From: Micromonospora gifhornensis | GTDB taxonomy: Bacteria > Actinomycetota > Actinomycetes > Mycobacteriales > Micromonosporaceae | Direction of reading: 5' to 3' | DNA length: 64,000 nt | Assembly: GCF_016863515.1 (NCBI RefSeq) | Contig: NZ_BOPA01000005.1 | Location: forward strand, 62,001-126,000 | Shown here: positions 8,354-15,565 of the stretch, one piece after another | Numbering within the stretch: the stretch's first letter is position 1 | Layout of the letters: every line of letters starts with the position of its first letter | Position numbers and translations under genes: made by a program | Notes under the pieces: generated by a model | Databases searched by the model: none | What the model saw: the letters and a program-made list of their open reading frames with translations, nothing else | Told to the model about the DNA's origin: nothing

Positions 8354-8370
8354 GATACCGGCCGGGTATC
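8354..8370. promoter_or_regulatory. Candidate LysR operator
   Basis: GATACC at 8354-8359 and GGTATC at 8365-8370 form a perfect inverted repeat; the central T (8356) and A (8368) are separated by 11 bases, the T-N11-A signature of LysR boxes. A related half-site GATACT is at 8343-8348. It lies between the divergent LysR and SDR genes. Confidence 0.6.
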
Positions 8371-8426
8371 ACAGGGCACCGCTTCGGTGTAACGGAGCCA
8401 CCGATCGTCGAGCCACCATCGGCGTC

Positions 8427-9149
8427 ATGAGCGACACGAAGACCGCGCTGGTCACCGGCGCGAACAAGGGACTCGGATACGAGATCGCGGCAGGGTTGGG
8501 CACGCGCGGCTACCGGGTGGCGGTGGGGGCCCGGGACCGCGCCCGGGGCGAGGCGGCGGTGGCGAAGTTGCTCGCCGCCGGGGTCGACGCGTTCGCCGTA
8601 CCGCTGGACGTGACGAGCGACCGGAGCGTTGCCGAGGCGGCGGCACTTATCGAACGCCTCGATGTTCTGGTCAACAACGCCGGAATCTCCGGTGAGACGG
8701 GGCCGGGTTGGGTGCAGGATCCGACGATGCTGGACCTCGATGTCGTCCGCGCGGTCGTGGACACGAACGTCTACGGCGTGATCCGGGTGACCAACGCGAT
8801 GCTGCCGATCCTGCGCCGCTCGGCCGCCCCGCGAATCGTCAACATCTCCAGCAGTGTCGGCTCCTTGACCTGGCAGTCGGACCCGACGATCGACGTCGGC
8901 CCGATCATGGCGGCCTACTCGCCGACGAAGTCGTTCCTCAATGCCGTCACCGTGCACTACGCGCGGCAGTTCGCCGGTACGAACATCCTCATCAACGCTG
9001 CCTGCCCCGGCCTGGTGGCAACCGACTTCACCGGTTTCCATGGCCGACCGCCCCAGGAGGCCGCAGCAACCCCGATCCGCCTGGCCACCCTCCCTGACGA
9101 CGGCCCCACCGGCAGGTTCTTCAACGACACCGGCCCCATCCCCTGGTAA
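8427..9149 (+). CDS. SDR family NAD(P)-dependent oxidoreductase
   Basis: A 240-residue short-chain dehydrogenase similar to carbonyl-reductase-like SDRs. TGANKGLG at residues 10-17 binds the cofactor; VNNAG is near 86-90; catalytic Tyr164 and Lys168 lie in AAYSPTKSF. Substrate is unknown. No good Shine-Dalgarno is seen; CACCAT seven bases before the ATG looks like the -10 of a leaderless transcript. It is divergent from the LysR regulator and is its most likely target. Confidence 0.9.
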   Translation: MSDTKTALVTGANKGLGYEIAAGLGTRGYRVAVGARDRARGEAAVAKLLAAGVDAFAVPLDVTSDRSVAEAAALIERLDVLVNNAGISGETGPGWVQDPTMLDLDVVRAVVDTNVYGVIRVTNAMLPILRRSAAPRIVNISSSVGSLTWQSDPTIDVGPIMAAYSPTKSFLNAVTVHYARQFAGTNILINAACPGLVATDFTGFHGRPPQEAAATPIRLATLPDDGPTGRFFNDTGPIPW

Positions 9150-9175
9150 CCCCCACCCCACCCCCGGCTCTGCTG

Positions 9176-9238
9176 CGTTGATCAAGAGGTTTTGGTCGCC
9201 GGAAGTCCGATTTCACGACCAGAGCCTCTTGATCAACG
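9176..9238. repeat. Interspersed palindromic element
   Basis: Arms of 23 bases (9176-9198 and 9216-9238), beginning CGTTGATCAAGAGG and ending CCTCTTGATCAACG, match except for two positions, with a 17-base loop. The fold would be a strong hairpin downstream of the SDR gene and could act as a terminator. From memory, GTTGATCAAGAGG palindromes recur in Micromonospora genomes, so this is probably a REP-like element. Confidence 0.6.
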
Positions 9239-9264
9239 AGCAAAGGGGGAGGGTGAGGGTTGTG

Positions 9265-9305
9265 TTGACGAGAGTTGATGTTAGCGCTATCAATGCGTTA
9301 GCGCG
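9265..9305 (+). promoter_or_regulatory. Promoter and LacI-type operator of GH43 gene
   Basis: TTGACG at 9265-9270 (-35) is 18 bases from TATCAA at 9289-9294 (-10). The spacer holds GTTAGCGCTATC at 9280-9291, and a second GTTAGCGC half-site is at 9297-9304. GTTAGCGCTAAC-like palindromes with a central GC are typical of LacI-family repressors of plant-polysaccharide genes in actinobacteria. Repression in the absence of arabino- or xylo-oligosaccharide is inferred. Confidence 0.5.
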
Positions 9306-9338
9306 ATGTCGGGTCGCGGTGACGAGAGGCGAGTTGAC

Positions 9339-10784
9339 ATGCGACTGAAGCTGCTCGGCAGGAGGGTGACGGGAGCGTTTGCCGTCCTGGTCATGGCGGC
9401 TGTCGGCGCGTTGGTGGGGCCGGGCGTGCCGGCGCGGGCCGCCGCCGTGGTCTTCACGAATCCGCTGGCCGAGCAGCGCGCCGACCCGCACATCCACCGG
9501 CACACCGACGGTTACTACTACTTCACCGCGACGGTGCCCGAGTACGACCGGATCGTGCTGCGCCGCGCCACCACATTGCAGGGGCTGGCCACCGCACCCG
9601 AGCGGGTGATCTGGCGTAAGCACGGCAGTGGCGAGATGGGCGCGCACATCTGGGCACCCGAGATCCACTTCATCGACGGCCGGTGGTACGTCTACTTCGC
9701 CGCCGGGCGGACCGACGACATCTGGGCCATCCGGCCGTACGTGCTGGAGAGCAGCGCGGCGAATCCGCTGGACGGGCCGTGGACCGAGCGGGGGCAGCTC
9801 CAGCCGGCGCGCAGCAGCTTCTCCCTCGACGCGACCACGTTCGTCCACAACGGACAGCGTTACCTGGCCTGGGCCGAGTACGCCGGCAGCAACTCGAACA
9901 TCTACCTGGCCCGCGCGGTCAACCCGTGGACGTACGCCGGCACCCCGACGCTGATCGCCACCCCCACGTACGCCTGGGAGACCCGGGGTTACCGGGTGAA
10001 CGAGGGACCGGCGGTGCTGATCCGCAACGGCCGGGTGTTCATGACCTACTCGGCGAGCGCCACCGACGCCAGCTACGCCGTCGGACTGCTCACCGCCTCG
10101 GCCAACAGCGACCTGCTCAACCCGGCGTCCTGGAGCAAACGCGCCACCCCGGTGCTGGCCAGCGACGCCCGGACCGGCCAGTGGGGTCCCGGCCACAACT
10201 CGTTCACCGTCGCCGAGGACGGCAGCGACGTGATCGTCTACCACTCCCGCAACTACGAGCGGTATCTCGGCAACGGCTACGACCCGCTGAGCGACCCGAA
10301 CCGGCGTACCCGGATCCAGCGGGTCTACTGGAACGCCGACGGTACGCCGAACTTCGGGGTGCCGGTGCCCGACGGTGCCACCCCGGTCCGGCTGCGCGCC
10401 CACGACCTGCCGGACCGCTACCTGCGGCACTGGGAGTTCCGGGTCCGGTTGGAGCCGAACGTGACGAACCTGGCCGACTCGCAGTTCCGGATCCTCGCCG
10501 GGCTGTCCAACTCCGGGGCGATCTCGTTGGAGTCGACAAACTATCCCGGCTACTACCTGCGGCACCGCAATCACCAGCTCTGGGTGGAGCGCAACGACGG
10601 CTCCAACCTGTTCCGGCAGGACGCCACGTTCACCCGTCGGGCCGGGCTGGCCGATGCGGGGAAGGTGTCCCTGGAGTCGGTGAACTTCCCCGGCCAGTAC
10701 GTCCGGCACCGCGACGGTCTGCTCTACCTGGAGGCCGTACCGGACGCGGCCGGGCGGGCCTCGGCCACCTTCGCGCTGGACTGA
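9339..10784 (+). CDS. Secreted GH43 glycosidase with CBM42 (AbfB) domain
   Basis: A 481-residue secreted enzyme, probably an alpha-L-arabinofuranosidase or related arabinan/arabinoxylan hydrolase. A Sec signal peptide covers about residues 1-36 (GRR, hydrophobic core AVLVMAAVGALVG, cleavage near PARAAA). The five-bladed propeller follows: base Asp in QRADPHIH, SLDATTFVHNG for the pKa-modulating Asp, and the acid Glu in RVNEGPAVL. The last 140 residues contain beta-trefoil repeats SLESTNYPGYYLRHR and SLESVNFPGQYVRHR, typical of AbfB/CBM42 arabinose-side-chain binding. The ATG at 9339 starts directly at the signal peptide. It stands alone with its own promoter and operator. Confidence 0.93.
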   Translation: MRLKLLGRRVTGAFAVLVMAAVGALVGPGVPARAAAVVFTNPLAEQRADPHIHRHTDGYYYFTATVPEYDRIVLRRATTLQGLATAPERVIWRKHGSGEMGAHIWAPEIHFIDGRWYVYFAAGRTDDIWAIRPYVLESSAANPLDGPWTERGQLQPARSSFSLDATTFVHNGQRYLAWAEYAGSNSNIYLARAVNPWTYAGTPTLIATPTYAWETRGYRVNEGPAVLIRNGRVFMTYSASATDASYAVGLLTASANSDLLNPASWSKRATPVLASDARTGQWGPGHNSFTVAEDGSDVIVYHSRNYERYLGNGYDPLSDPNRRTRIQRVYWNADGTPNFGVPVPDGATPVRLRAHDLPDRYLRHWEFRVRLEPNVTNLADSQFRILAGLSNSGAISLESTNYPGYYLRHRNHQLWVERNDGSNLFRQDATFTRRAGLADAGKVSLESVNFPGQYVRHRDGLLYLEAVPDAAGRASATFALD

Positions 10785-10820
10785 CGGAAGTGTCGGGGGT
10801 CCTACCTAGGCTCCCCTGGT
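10784..10820 (+). promoter_or_regulatory. TAGGCT leaderless promoter of the DUF4132 pair
   Basis: TAGGCT at 10807-10812 lies exactly eight bases before the ATG at 10821, with TGACGG/GACGGA about 18-19 bases further upstream. The arrangement implies a transcript beginning at or next to the start codon. The same TAGGCT-N8-ATG layout precedes metG and rsmA. Confidence 0.5.
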
Positions 10821-11216
10821 ATGGCGACGGTGACCTTTGTGGATGAGAGCACGGCTGGTGCTCGTACCCCGGCATGGGCCTTGCAGATCTTCGAGGAGCG
10901 GCTGACCCTGCGCGAGCTGATCCGGCGGCGGATCCACCAGGAGGTGGCCGAGTACAACGCGGCCACCTCGGCACCCCGCCGGCTGCTGGTGCAGCCCACC
11001 TCGACCGAGCGGGCGCTCAACGGCGACCTGGTGCAGCGGTCGCACCGCAGGGTCGATGCCGCGCGGCAGGTCGCCCTGGCCGAGGAGGCGTTCGGCCGCA
11101 ACGGTTTCGTGGTGCTGGTCGGCGACCGCCAGGTGGAGGAGTTGGACGAGGAGGTCGACCTGCGCCGCGACACCGAGGTCACCTTCCTCAAGCTCGTCGC
11201 GCTGGTCGGTGGCTGA
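10821..11216 (+). CDS. Small protein of unknown function coupled to DUF4132
   Basis: A 131-residue cytoplasmic protein that I do not recognise. It has no signal peptide or membrane segment. A basic/acidic helical centre (LTLRELIRRRIHQEVAEYN) is followed by RRLLVQPTSTERALNG and a C-terminal half with FVVLVGDRQVEELDEEVDL. Its TGA overlaps the ATG of the DUF4132 gene by one base, so the two are translationally coupled and probably work together. The upstream TAGGCT box suggests a leaderless mRNA. Confidence 0.8.
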   Translation: MATVTFVDESTAGARTPAWALQIFEERLTLRELIRRRIHQEVAEYNAATSAPRRLLVQPTSTERALNGDLVQRSHRRVDAARQVALAEEAFGRNGFVVLVGDRQVEELDEEVDLRRDTEVTFLKLVALVGG

Positions 11217-13636
11217 TGACCGTCACCACCGACACCGTCGGGCTCGCCACCCGCGTCCGTGACCTGGTCGCCGCGAACGACCTGACCGCGCTGGCCGATC
11301 ACCTCTACACCCATGCCCGGTTCTGCCGGGACAACCCGGAGGTACGCGCCGCGCTGCGGTCGCTGTCCCGCCCGGACGTGACCCGGCTGGTGCAGGCCAT
11401 GGCCACCCTGGTGAGACAGGACCCGGTCCGGACCTGGCTGGTGCGGGAGCTGATGGGGCAGTTGTCCCGCCGACTCCCCACCGACCTGGCACCCGACCAA
11501 CTTCAGGACCTTGCCGCGTACGCCGTGCAGGAGCCGTACTCGTTGTCACCGACCGCGCTGGAGACGGTGGCCCGGAGCCTGCTCGCCGCCGGTCCGCTCT
11601 CCGCCGAGTTGATGGCGGTGCTTGTCGACCGGTCCGACGAGAGCCAACGGCTGCGGCAGTTGATCGCCGAGCTGGTCGGGCCGCAGCTCGACCGGGCTGA
11701 CCCGTGGGCCGAGCAGATCCTGGCCGAGCTGCCCACCCTCGACCCGGTCTGGCAGCGGCTGGTCGCCCATGCCAGCACCGCGACCACCCCCCGGCCTTTG
11801 GCCGGGTGGTCGACCGAAGCGTCCCGACTGCTCGCCCCGGTCGACCCGGCCGAGGCCAGGCAGGTCCTCGACCGGTGGCTGGCCGCCGCCGCGCGGACGC
11901 CGCAACGCCCGCCGGCTCCGATAAACGCGGACCTGCTGCGGGGCCTGCTCTGGCTGGTCGAACGCACCGGCCCAGGCCCCGAGCAGGTACGCCTGATCGG
12001 TGGCCTGGTCGAGGCCATGCTGCGTCGACTGCCCGGCATCGGCCCGGCCTGCCCGAAGGTGGCCAATGCGGCGGTCGGAGTGCTCGGCCGCCTCGACGGG
12101 GAGGCGGCCCTGGCGCAGCTTGCCCGACTGTCCACCCGGGTCACCTACAAGGGCACCCGCAACGAGCTCGACAAGGCGCTCGACGCCCGCGCGGCGGCAA
12201 TGGGCATCGGGCGGGACGAAATCGAGGAGTTGGCCGTCCCGGACTACGGCCTGACCGGGGTGGGCCGGCACGAGGTGACCCTCGGCGGCTGCCGGGCCGA
12301 ACTGCTGATCGCCGGCACCAACGTCACCCTGGCCTGGATCAACGAGTCCGGCCGTCAGGTGAAGAGCCCACCGGCCACGGTACGCCGGGACCACCCGGCG
12401 CAACTGGCCGAGCTGAAGGGCCTGGCCAAGGAGGTCAGCGGGATGCTGGCCGCGCAGACGGCCCGGCTCGACGGGCTGTTCCTGGCCCAACGCACCTGGA
12501 CCTTCGGCGTGTGGCGGCAGCGTTACCTGGATCATCCGCTGGTCGGCGCGCTGGCCCGCCGGTTGCTCTGGTTTGTCGACGGGGTGCCGTGCGGGTGGGC
12601 CGACGGCGCTCTGCGCACAGTGGACGACACCCCGGTCAGCGTTGCCGACGAGGCGCAGGTGCGGATCTGGCACCCGATCGGTCGGCCGGTGCCGGAGGTG
12701 GTCGGCTGGCGGGAGTGGCTGGAGCGGCACCGGGTCGTCCAGCCGTTCAAGCAGGCCCACCGGGAGGTCTACCTGCTCACCCCGGCCGAGGAGACCACCG
12801 GCACCTACTCCAACCGGTTCGCCGGGCACATCCTGCGTCAGCACCAGTTCCACGCGCTGGCCGCGATCCGGGGCTGGACCGACCGCCTCCGGCTGATGGT
12901 CGACGACTCGTACCCGCCGACCTTCCGGGAACTGCCCGGCTGGGGTCTGCGCGCCGAGTACTGGGTGGAGGGGATCGGCGACGAGTACGGCGCCGACACC
13001 ACCGAGAGCGGCTCTTACCTGCGGCTCGTCACCGACCAGGTGCGCTTCTACCCGATCACCGCCGCGCAGAACTGGTCGCACGCCGACGGTGGCGGCTACT
13101 CGGCGGGGCGGTGGACGAATGCCCGGCCCGGTGACCCGCTGCCGCTCGACCAGATCCCGCCGCTGGTGTTCAGCGAGATCATGCGCGACGTCGACCTGTT
13201 CGTCGGGGTGGCCAGCGTCGGCAACGATCCGACCTGGTCCGACGGCGGCCCGCAGGGCCGATTCCGGGACTACTGGTCGTCGTACAGTTTCGGCGAGTTG
13301 TCAGCGACGGCCGAGACCCGCCGCGACCTGCTGGCGCGGCTGTTGCCCCGGCTCGCGGTGGGGCAGCGGGCCCGCATCGACGGCCGGTTCCTGGTGGTCG
13401 ACGGTGACCTGCGCACGTACCGGATCCACCTGGGGTCGGGCAACATCCTGATGAGCCCGAACGACACCTACCTGTGCATCGTGCCCGACCGCGGCGCGGG
13501 TCGGCTCGGCGAGCAGCAGTTCCTGCCGTTCGAGGGTGACGGCCTGCTCGCCGTCATCCTCAGCAAGGCGATGCTGCTGGTCAAGGACGCCGAGATCACC
13601 GATCCGACGATCACCCGGCAGATCAGGCTCGCCTGA
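11216..13636 (+). CDS. DUF4132 domain protein
   Basis: An 806-residue cytoplasmic protein. The N-terminal 350 residues are alanine/leucine-rich helical repeats (HEAT/ARM-like in appearance). The C-terminal half matches the DUF4132 family: AELKGLAKEVSGMLAAQTARL, RTWTFGVWRQRYLDHPLVGAL, RRLLWFVDGVPCGW, and the extension HREVYLLTPAEETTGTYSNR through LSKAMLLVKDAEITDPTI, which resembles the associated C-terminal domain. Members include E. coli YehI/MolR-type proteins; no enzymatic activity is established. It overlaps the preceding small gene by one base. The next gene is convergent with a four-base gap. Confidence 0.88.
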   Translation: MTVTTDTVGLATRVRDLVAANDLTALADHLYTHARFCRDNPEVRAALRSLSRPDVTRLVQAMATLVRQDPVRTWLVRELMGQLSRRLPTDLAPDQLQDLAAYAVQEPYSLSPTALETVARSLLAAGPLSAELMAVLVDRSDESQRLRQLIAELVGPQLDRADPWAEQILAELPTLDPVWQRLVAHASTATTPRPLAGWSTEASRLLAPVDPAEARQVLDRWLAAAARTPQRPPAPINADLLRGLLWLVERTGPGPEQVRLIGGLVEAMLRRLPGIGPACPKVANAAVGVLGRLDGEAALAQLARLSTRVTYKGTRNELDKALDARAAAMGIGRDEIEELAVPDYGLTGVGRHEVTLGGCRAELLIAGTNVTLAWINESGRQVKSPPATVRRDHPAQLAELKGLAKEVSGMLAAQTARLDGLFLAQRTWTFGVWRQRYLDHPLVGALARRLLWFVDGVPCGWADGALRTVDDTPVSVADEAQVRIWHPIGRPVPEVVGWREWLERHRVVQPFKQAHREVYLLTPAEETTGTYSNRFAGHILRQHQFHALAAIRGWTDRLRLMVDDSYPPTFRELPGWGLRAEYWVEGIGDEYGADTTESGSYLRLVTDQVRFYPITAAQNWSHADGGGYSAGRWTNARPGDPLPLDQIPPLVFSEIMRDVDLFVGVASVGNDPTWSDGGPQGRFRDYWSSYSFGELSATAETRRDLLARLLPRLAVGQRARIDGRFLVVDGDLRTYRIHLGSGNILMSPNDTYLCIVPDRGAGRLGEQQFLPFEGDGLLAVILSKAMLLVKDAEITDPTITRQIRLA

Positions 13637-13640
13637 CCGG

Positions 13641-14564
13641 TCAGCCCTTGATGGCGCCGATCAGGACGCCCTTGACGAAGTGCCGCTGGATGAACGGGTA
13701 GACCGCGACGATCGGTGCCACGGTGAGCACGACGACGGCCATCTTGATGGCCTCGGTAGGTGGCATCGTGGCACCGACTGCCGCACCGGAGGTGTTCGGC
13801 GCCTGCCCGGCGAGCAGGTAGCTCTGCAACACCCGCTGGATCGGGTACATGTCGTTGCGGTCGATGAACAGCAGCGCGTCGAACCAGACGTTCCAGTAGC
13901 TGACCGCGTAGAACAGCCCGACCACCGCGATGACCGCCCGGGCCAGTGGCAGCACGATCTGGGTCAGGGTGCGGAAGTCACTGGCTCCGTCGATGCGGGC
14001 GCTGTCCACGAGTTCGGACGGGATGCCCTGGAAGAAGCCCCGGACGACGACCAGGTTGAAGACGCTGATCGCGGGCGGCAGGATCAGCGCCCAGATGGTG
14101 TCCTTGAGGCCCAGCCCGGTCACCACCAGATACTTCGGCACCAGCGGCGGATAGATCAAGAACGGCAACAGGAAGTACGCGAGCAGCCAGCGGTAGCCGA
14201 GCGAGCGGGGCCGGGACAGCCCGTACGCGGCGAGCACGGTCACCGTCAACGCCAGGGTGGTGCCGATGACGGTGACCAGGGTGCTGATCCACAGCGCCCG
14301 GGTGACCGCGCCGCCCGCGAAGATCGTCTCGTAGGCGGAGGTGTCGATCCCCCTGGGCACGACCACGAGGCCACCGGCCGCGGCGATCGTCTCCCGGGAC
14401 GACAGGCTGGTCACCAGGATCACCCAGAGCGGGAACAGCACGCTGAGCACCAGCAGGCTGAGCAGCACGGCCTTGGCGCCCTGACCGAGCGGGCTGGGCG
14501 GCTCCTCCCACGGCGGGCGTCGAGGGCGGGTTCCGGGTGGCTTCCGGAGGAAGGTGGCGGTCAT
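13641..14564 (-). CDS. Carbohydrate ABC transporter permease (YtcP/LplC type)
   Basis: A 307-residue inner-membrane permease with six predicted helices. The EAA loop that contacts the ATPase is DSARIDGASDFRTLTQIVLP at about 195-215. It is the third gene of a reverse-strand operon (binding protein, LplB-type permease, this gene); its ATG overlaps the stop of the preceding permease (ATGA). No ATPase gene accompanies the operon, so a shared multi-sugar ATPase (MsiK type) encoded elsewhere is inferred. Probable role: import of an oligosaccharide. Confidence 0.92.
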   Translation of the reverse strand: MTATFLRKPPGTRPRRPPWEEPPSPLGQGAKAVLLSLLVLSVLFPLWVILVTSLSSRETIAAAGGLVVVPRGIDTSAYETIFAGGAVTRALWISTLVTVIGTTLALTVTVLAAYGLSRPRSLGYRWLLAYFLLPFLIYPPLVPKYLVVTGLGLKDTIWALILPPAISVFNLVVVRGFFQGIPSELVDSARIDGASDFRTLTQIVLPLARAVIAVVGLFYAVSYWNVWFDALLFIDRNDMYPIQRVLQSYLLAGQAPNTSGAAVGATMPPTEAIKMAVVVLTVAPIVAVYPFIQRHFVKGVLIGAIKG

Positions 14565-15565
14565 GACCGTGAGTAGATCCCTCGTTCGCCGAGCATGTGT
14601 GCGACCTTGTTGGCGGCCAGGATCAGGCAGAGCCCCACAGCGGCCTTGAACAGACCGGCCGCGGCACCGTAGCCGTAGTTCCCGGTGGCGATGGAGAAGT
14701 GGTAGACGAAGGTGTCCAGCACCTCGGAAGCCTGCCGGCCGACGGCGTCGCGTTGCAGCAGGAACTGCTCGAAGCCGACCGAGAGCGCGTCACCGAGGCG
14801 CAGGATGAGCAGCAGCACGATCACCGGACGTAGGCCGGGCAGGGTGATGTGCCACAGCCGCCGCCACCGGCCCGCACCATCCGCGGCTGCCGCCTCGTAC
14901 AGGTTCTGGTCGATTGTGGACAGGGCGGCGAGGAAGACGATCGTGCCCCAGCCGACGTCCTTCCAGACCGCCTCGGCGGTGACCAGGATGATGAACGTGT
15001 CCGGGTTGGTCATCACGTTCCACGGTTCCATCCCGGCCTCGCGCATGGTCTGGGCGAGCAGGCCGGCACCGCCGAACATGGCGACGAAGAAGCTGACCAC
15101 CAGCACCCAGCTGAAGAAGTGCGGCAGGTAGACGACGGTCTGGATGAAGCCGCGCAGCCGGCTGGAGAGCAGGCTGTGCAGCACGATCGCCAGCAGGATC
15201 GGCAGCGGGAAGAAGAAGACCAGCTGGAACGCGGTGATCGCCAGGGTGTTGCGGAACGCGTGCCAGAACGCCGGGTCGGCGAACAACAGCTGGAACTGCC
15301 CGAAGCCGATCCAGTTGCTCTGCACGAAGGCGTCCAGCGGATTGCTGCCGACGTACGGGTTGTAGTCCTGGAAGGCGATGACGTTACCGAGGATCGGCAG
15401 ATAGCTGAAGATCAGCAGGATGACGAAGCCCGGCGCGACCATGGCGAGCAGCTGCCAGTCCCGGCGCAGGCGGGTGCGCAACGGTAGGCGTCTGCGCCGA
15501 GGGGCGACCCCGCCGGGCCGGGTCTGGTCGGACCCGGCCTCGGCGGTGACCTCACGGACGGTCAT
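14561..15565 (-). CDS. Carbohydrate ABC transporter permease (LplB type)
   Basis: A 334-residue permease. After a basic N-terminal tail of about 35 residues come six hydrophobic segments; the EAA motif is EAAAADGAGRWRRLWHITLP at about 215-235. It pairs with the downstream YtcP-type permease to form the heterodimeric channel. ATGA overlaps couple it to both the binding-protein gene and the next permease. The LplB/YtcP pair with a large binding protein is the CUT1 subgroup used for complex oligosaccharides such as pectin- or xylan-derived sugars; the actual substrate is unknown. Confidence 0.92.
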   Translation of the reverse strand: MTVREVTAEAGSDQTRPGGVAPRRRRLPLRTRLRRDWQLLAMVAPGFVILLIFSYLPILGNVIAFQDYNPYVGSNPLDAFVQSNWIGFGQFQLLFADPAFWHAFRNTLAITAFQLVFFFPLPILLAIVLHSLLSSRLRGFIQTVVYLPHFFSWVLVVSFFVAMFGGAGLLAQTMREAGMEPWNVMTNPDTFIILVTAEAVWKDVGWGTIVFLAALSTIDQNLYEAAAADGAGRWRRLWHITLPGLRPVIVLLLILRLGDALSVGFEQFLLQRDAVGRQASEVLDTFVYHFSIATGNYGYGAAAGLFKAAVGLCLILAANKVAHMLGERGIYSRS

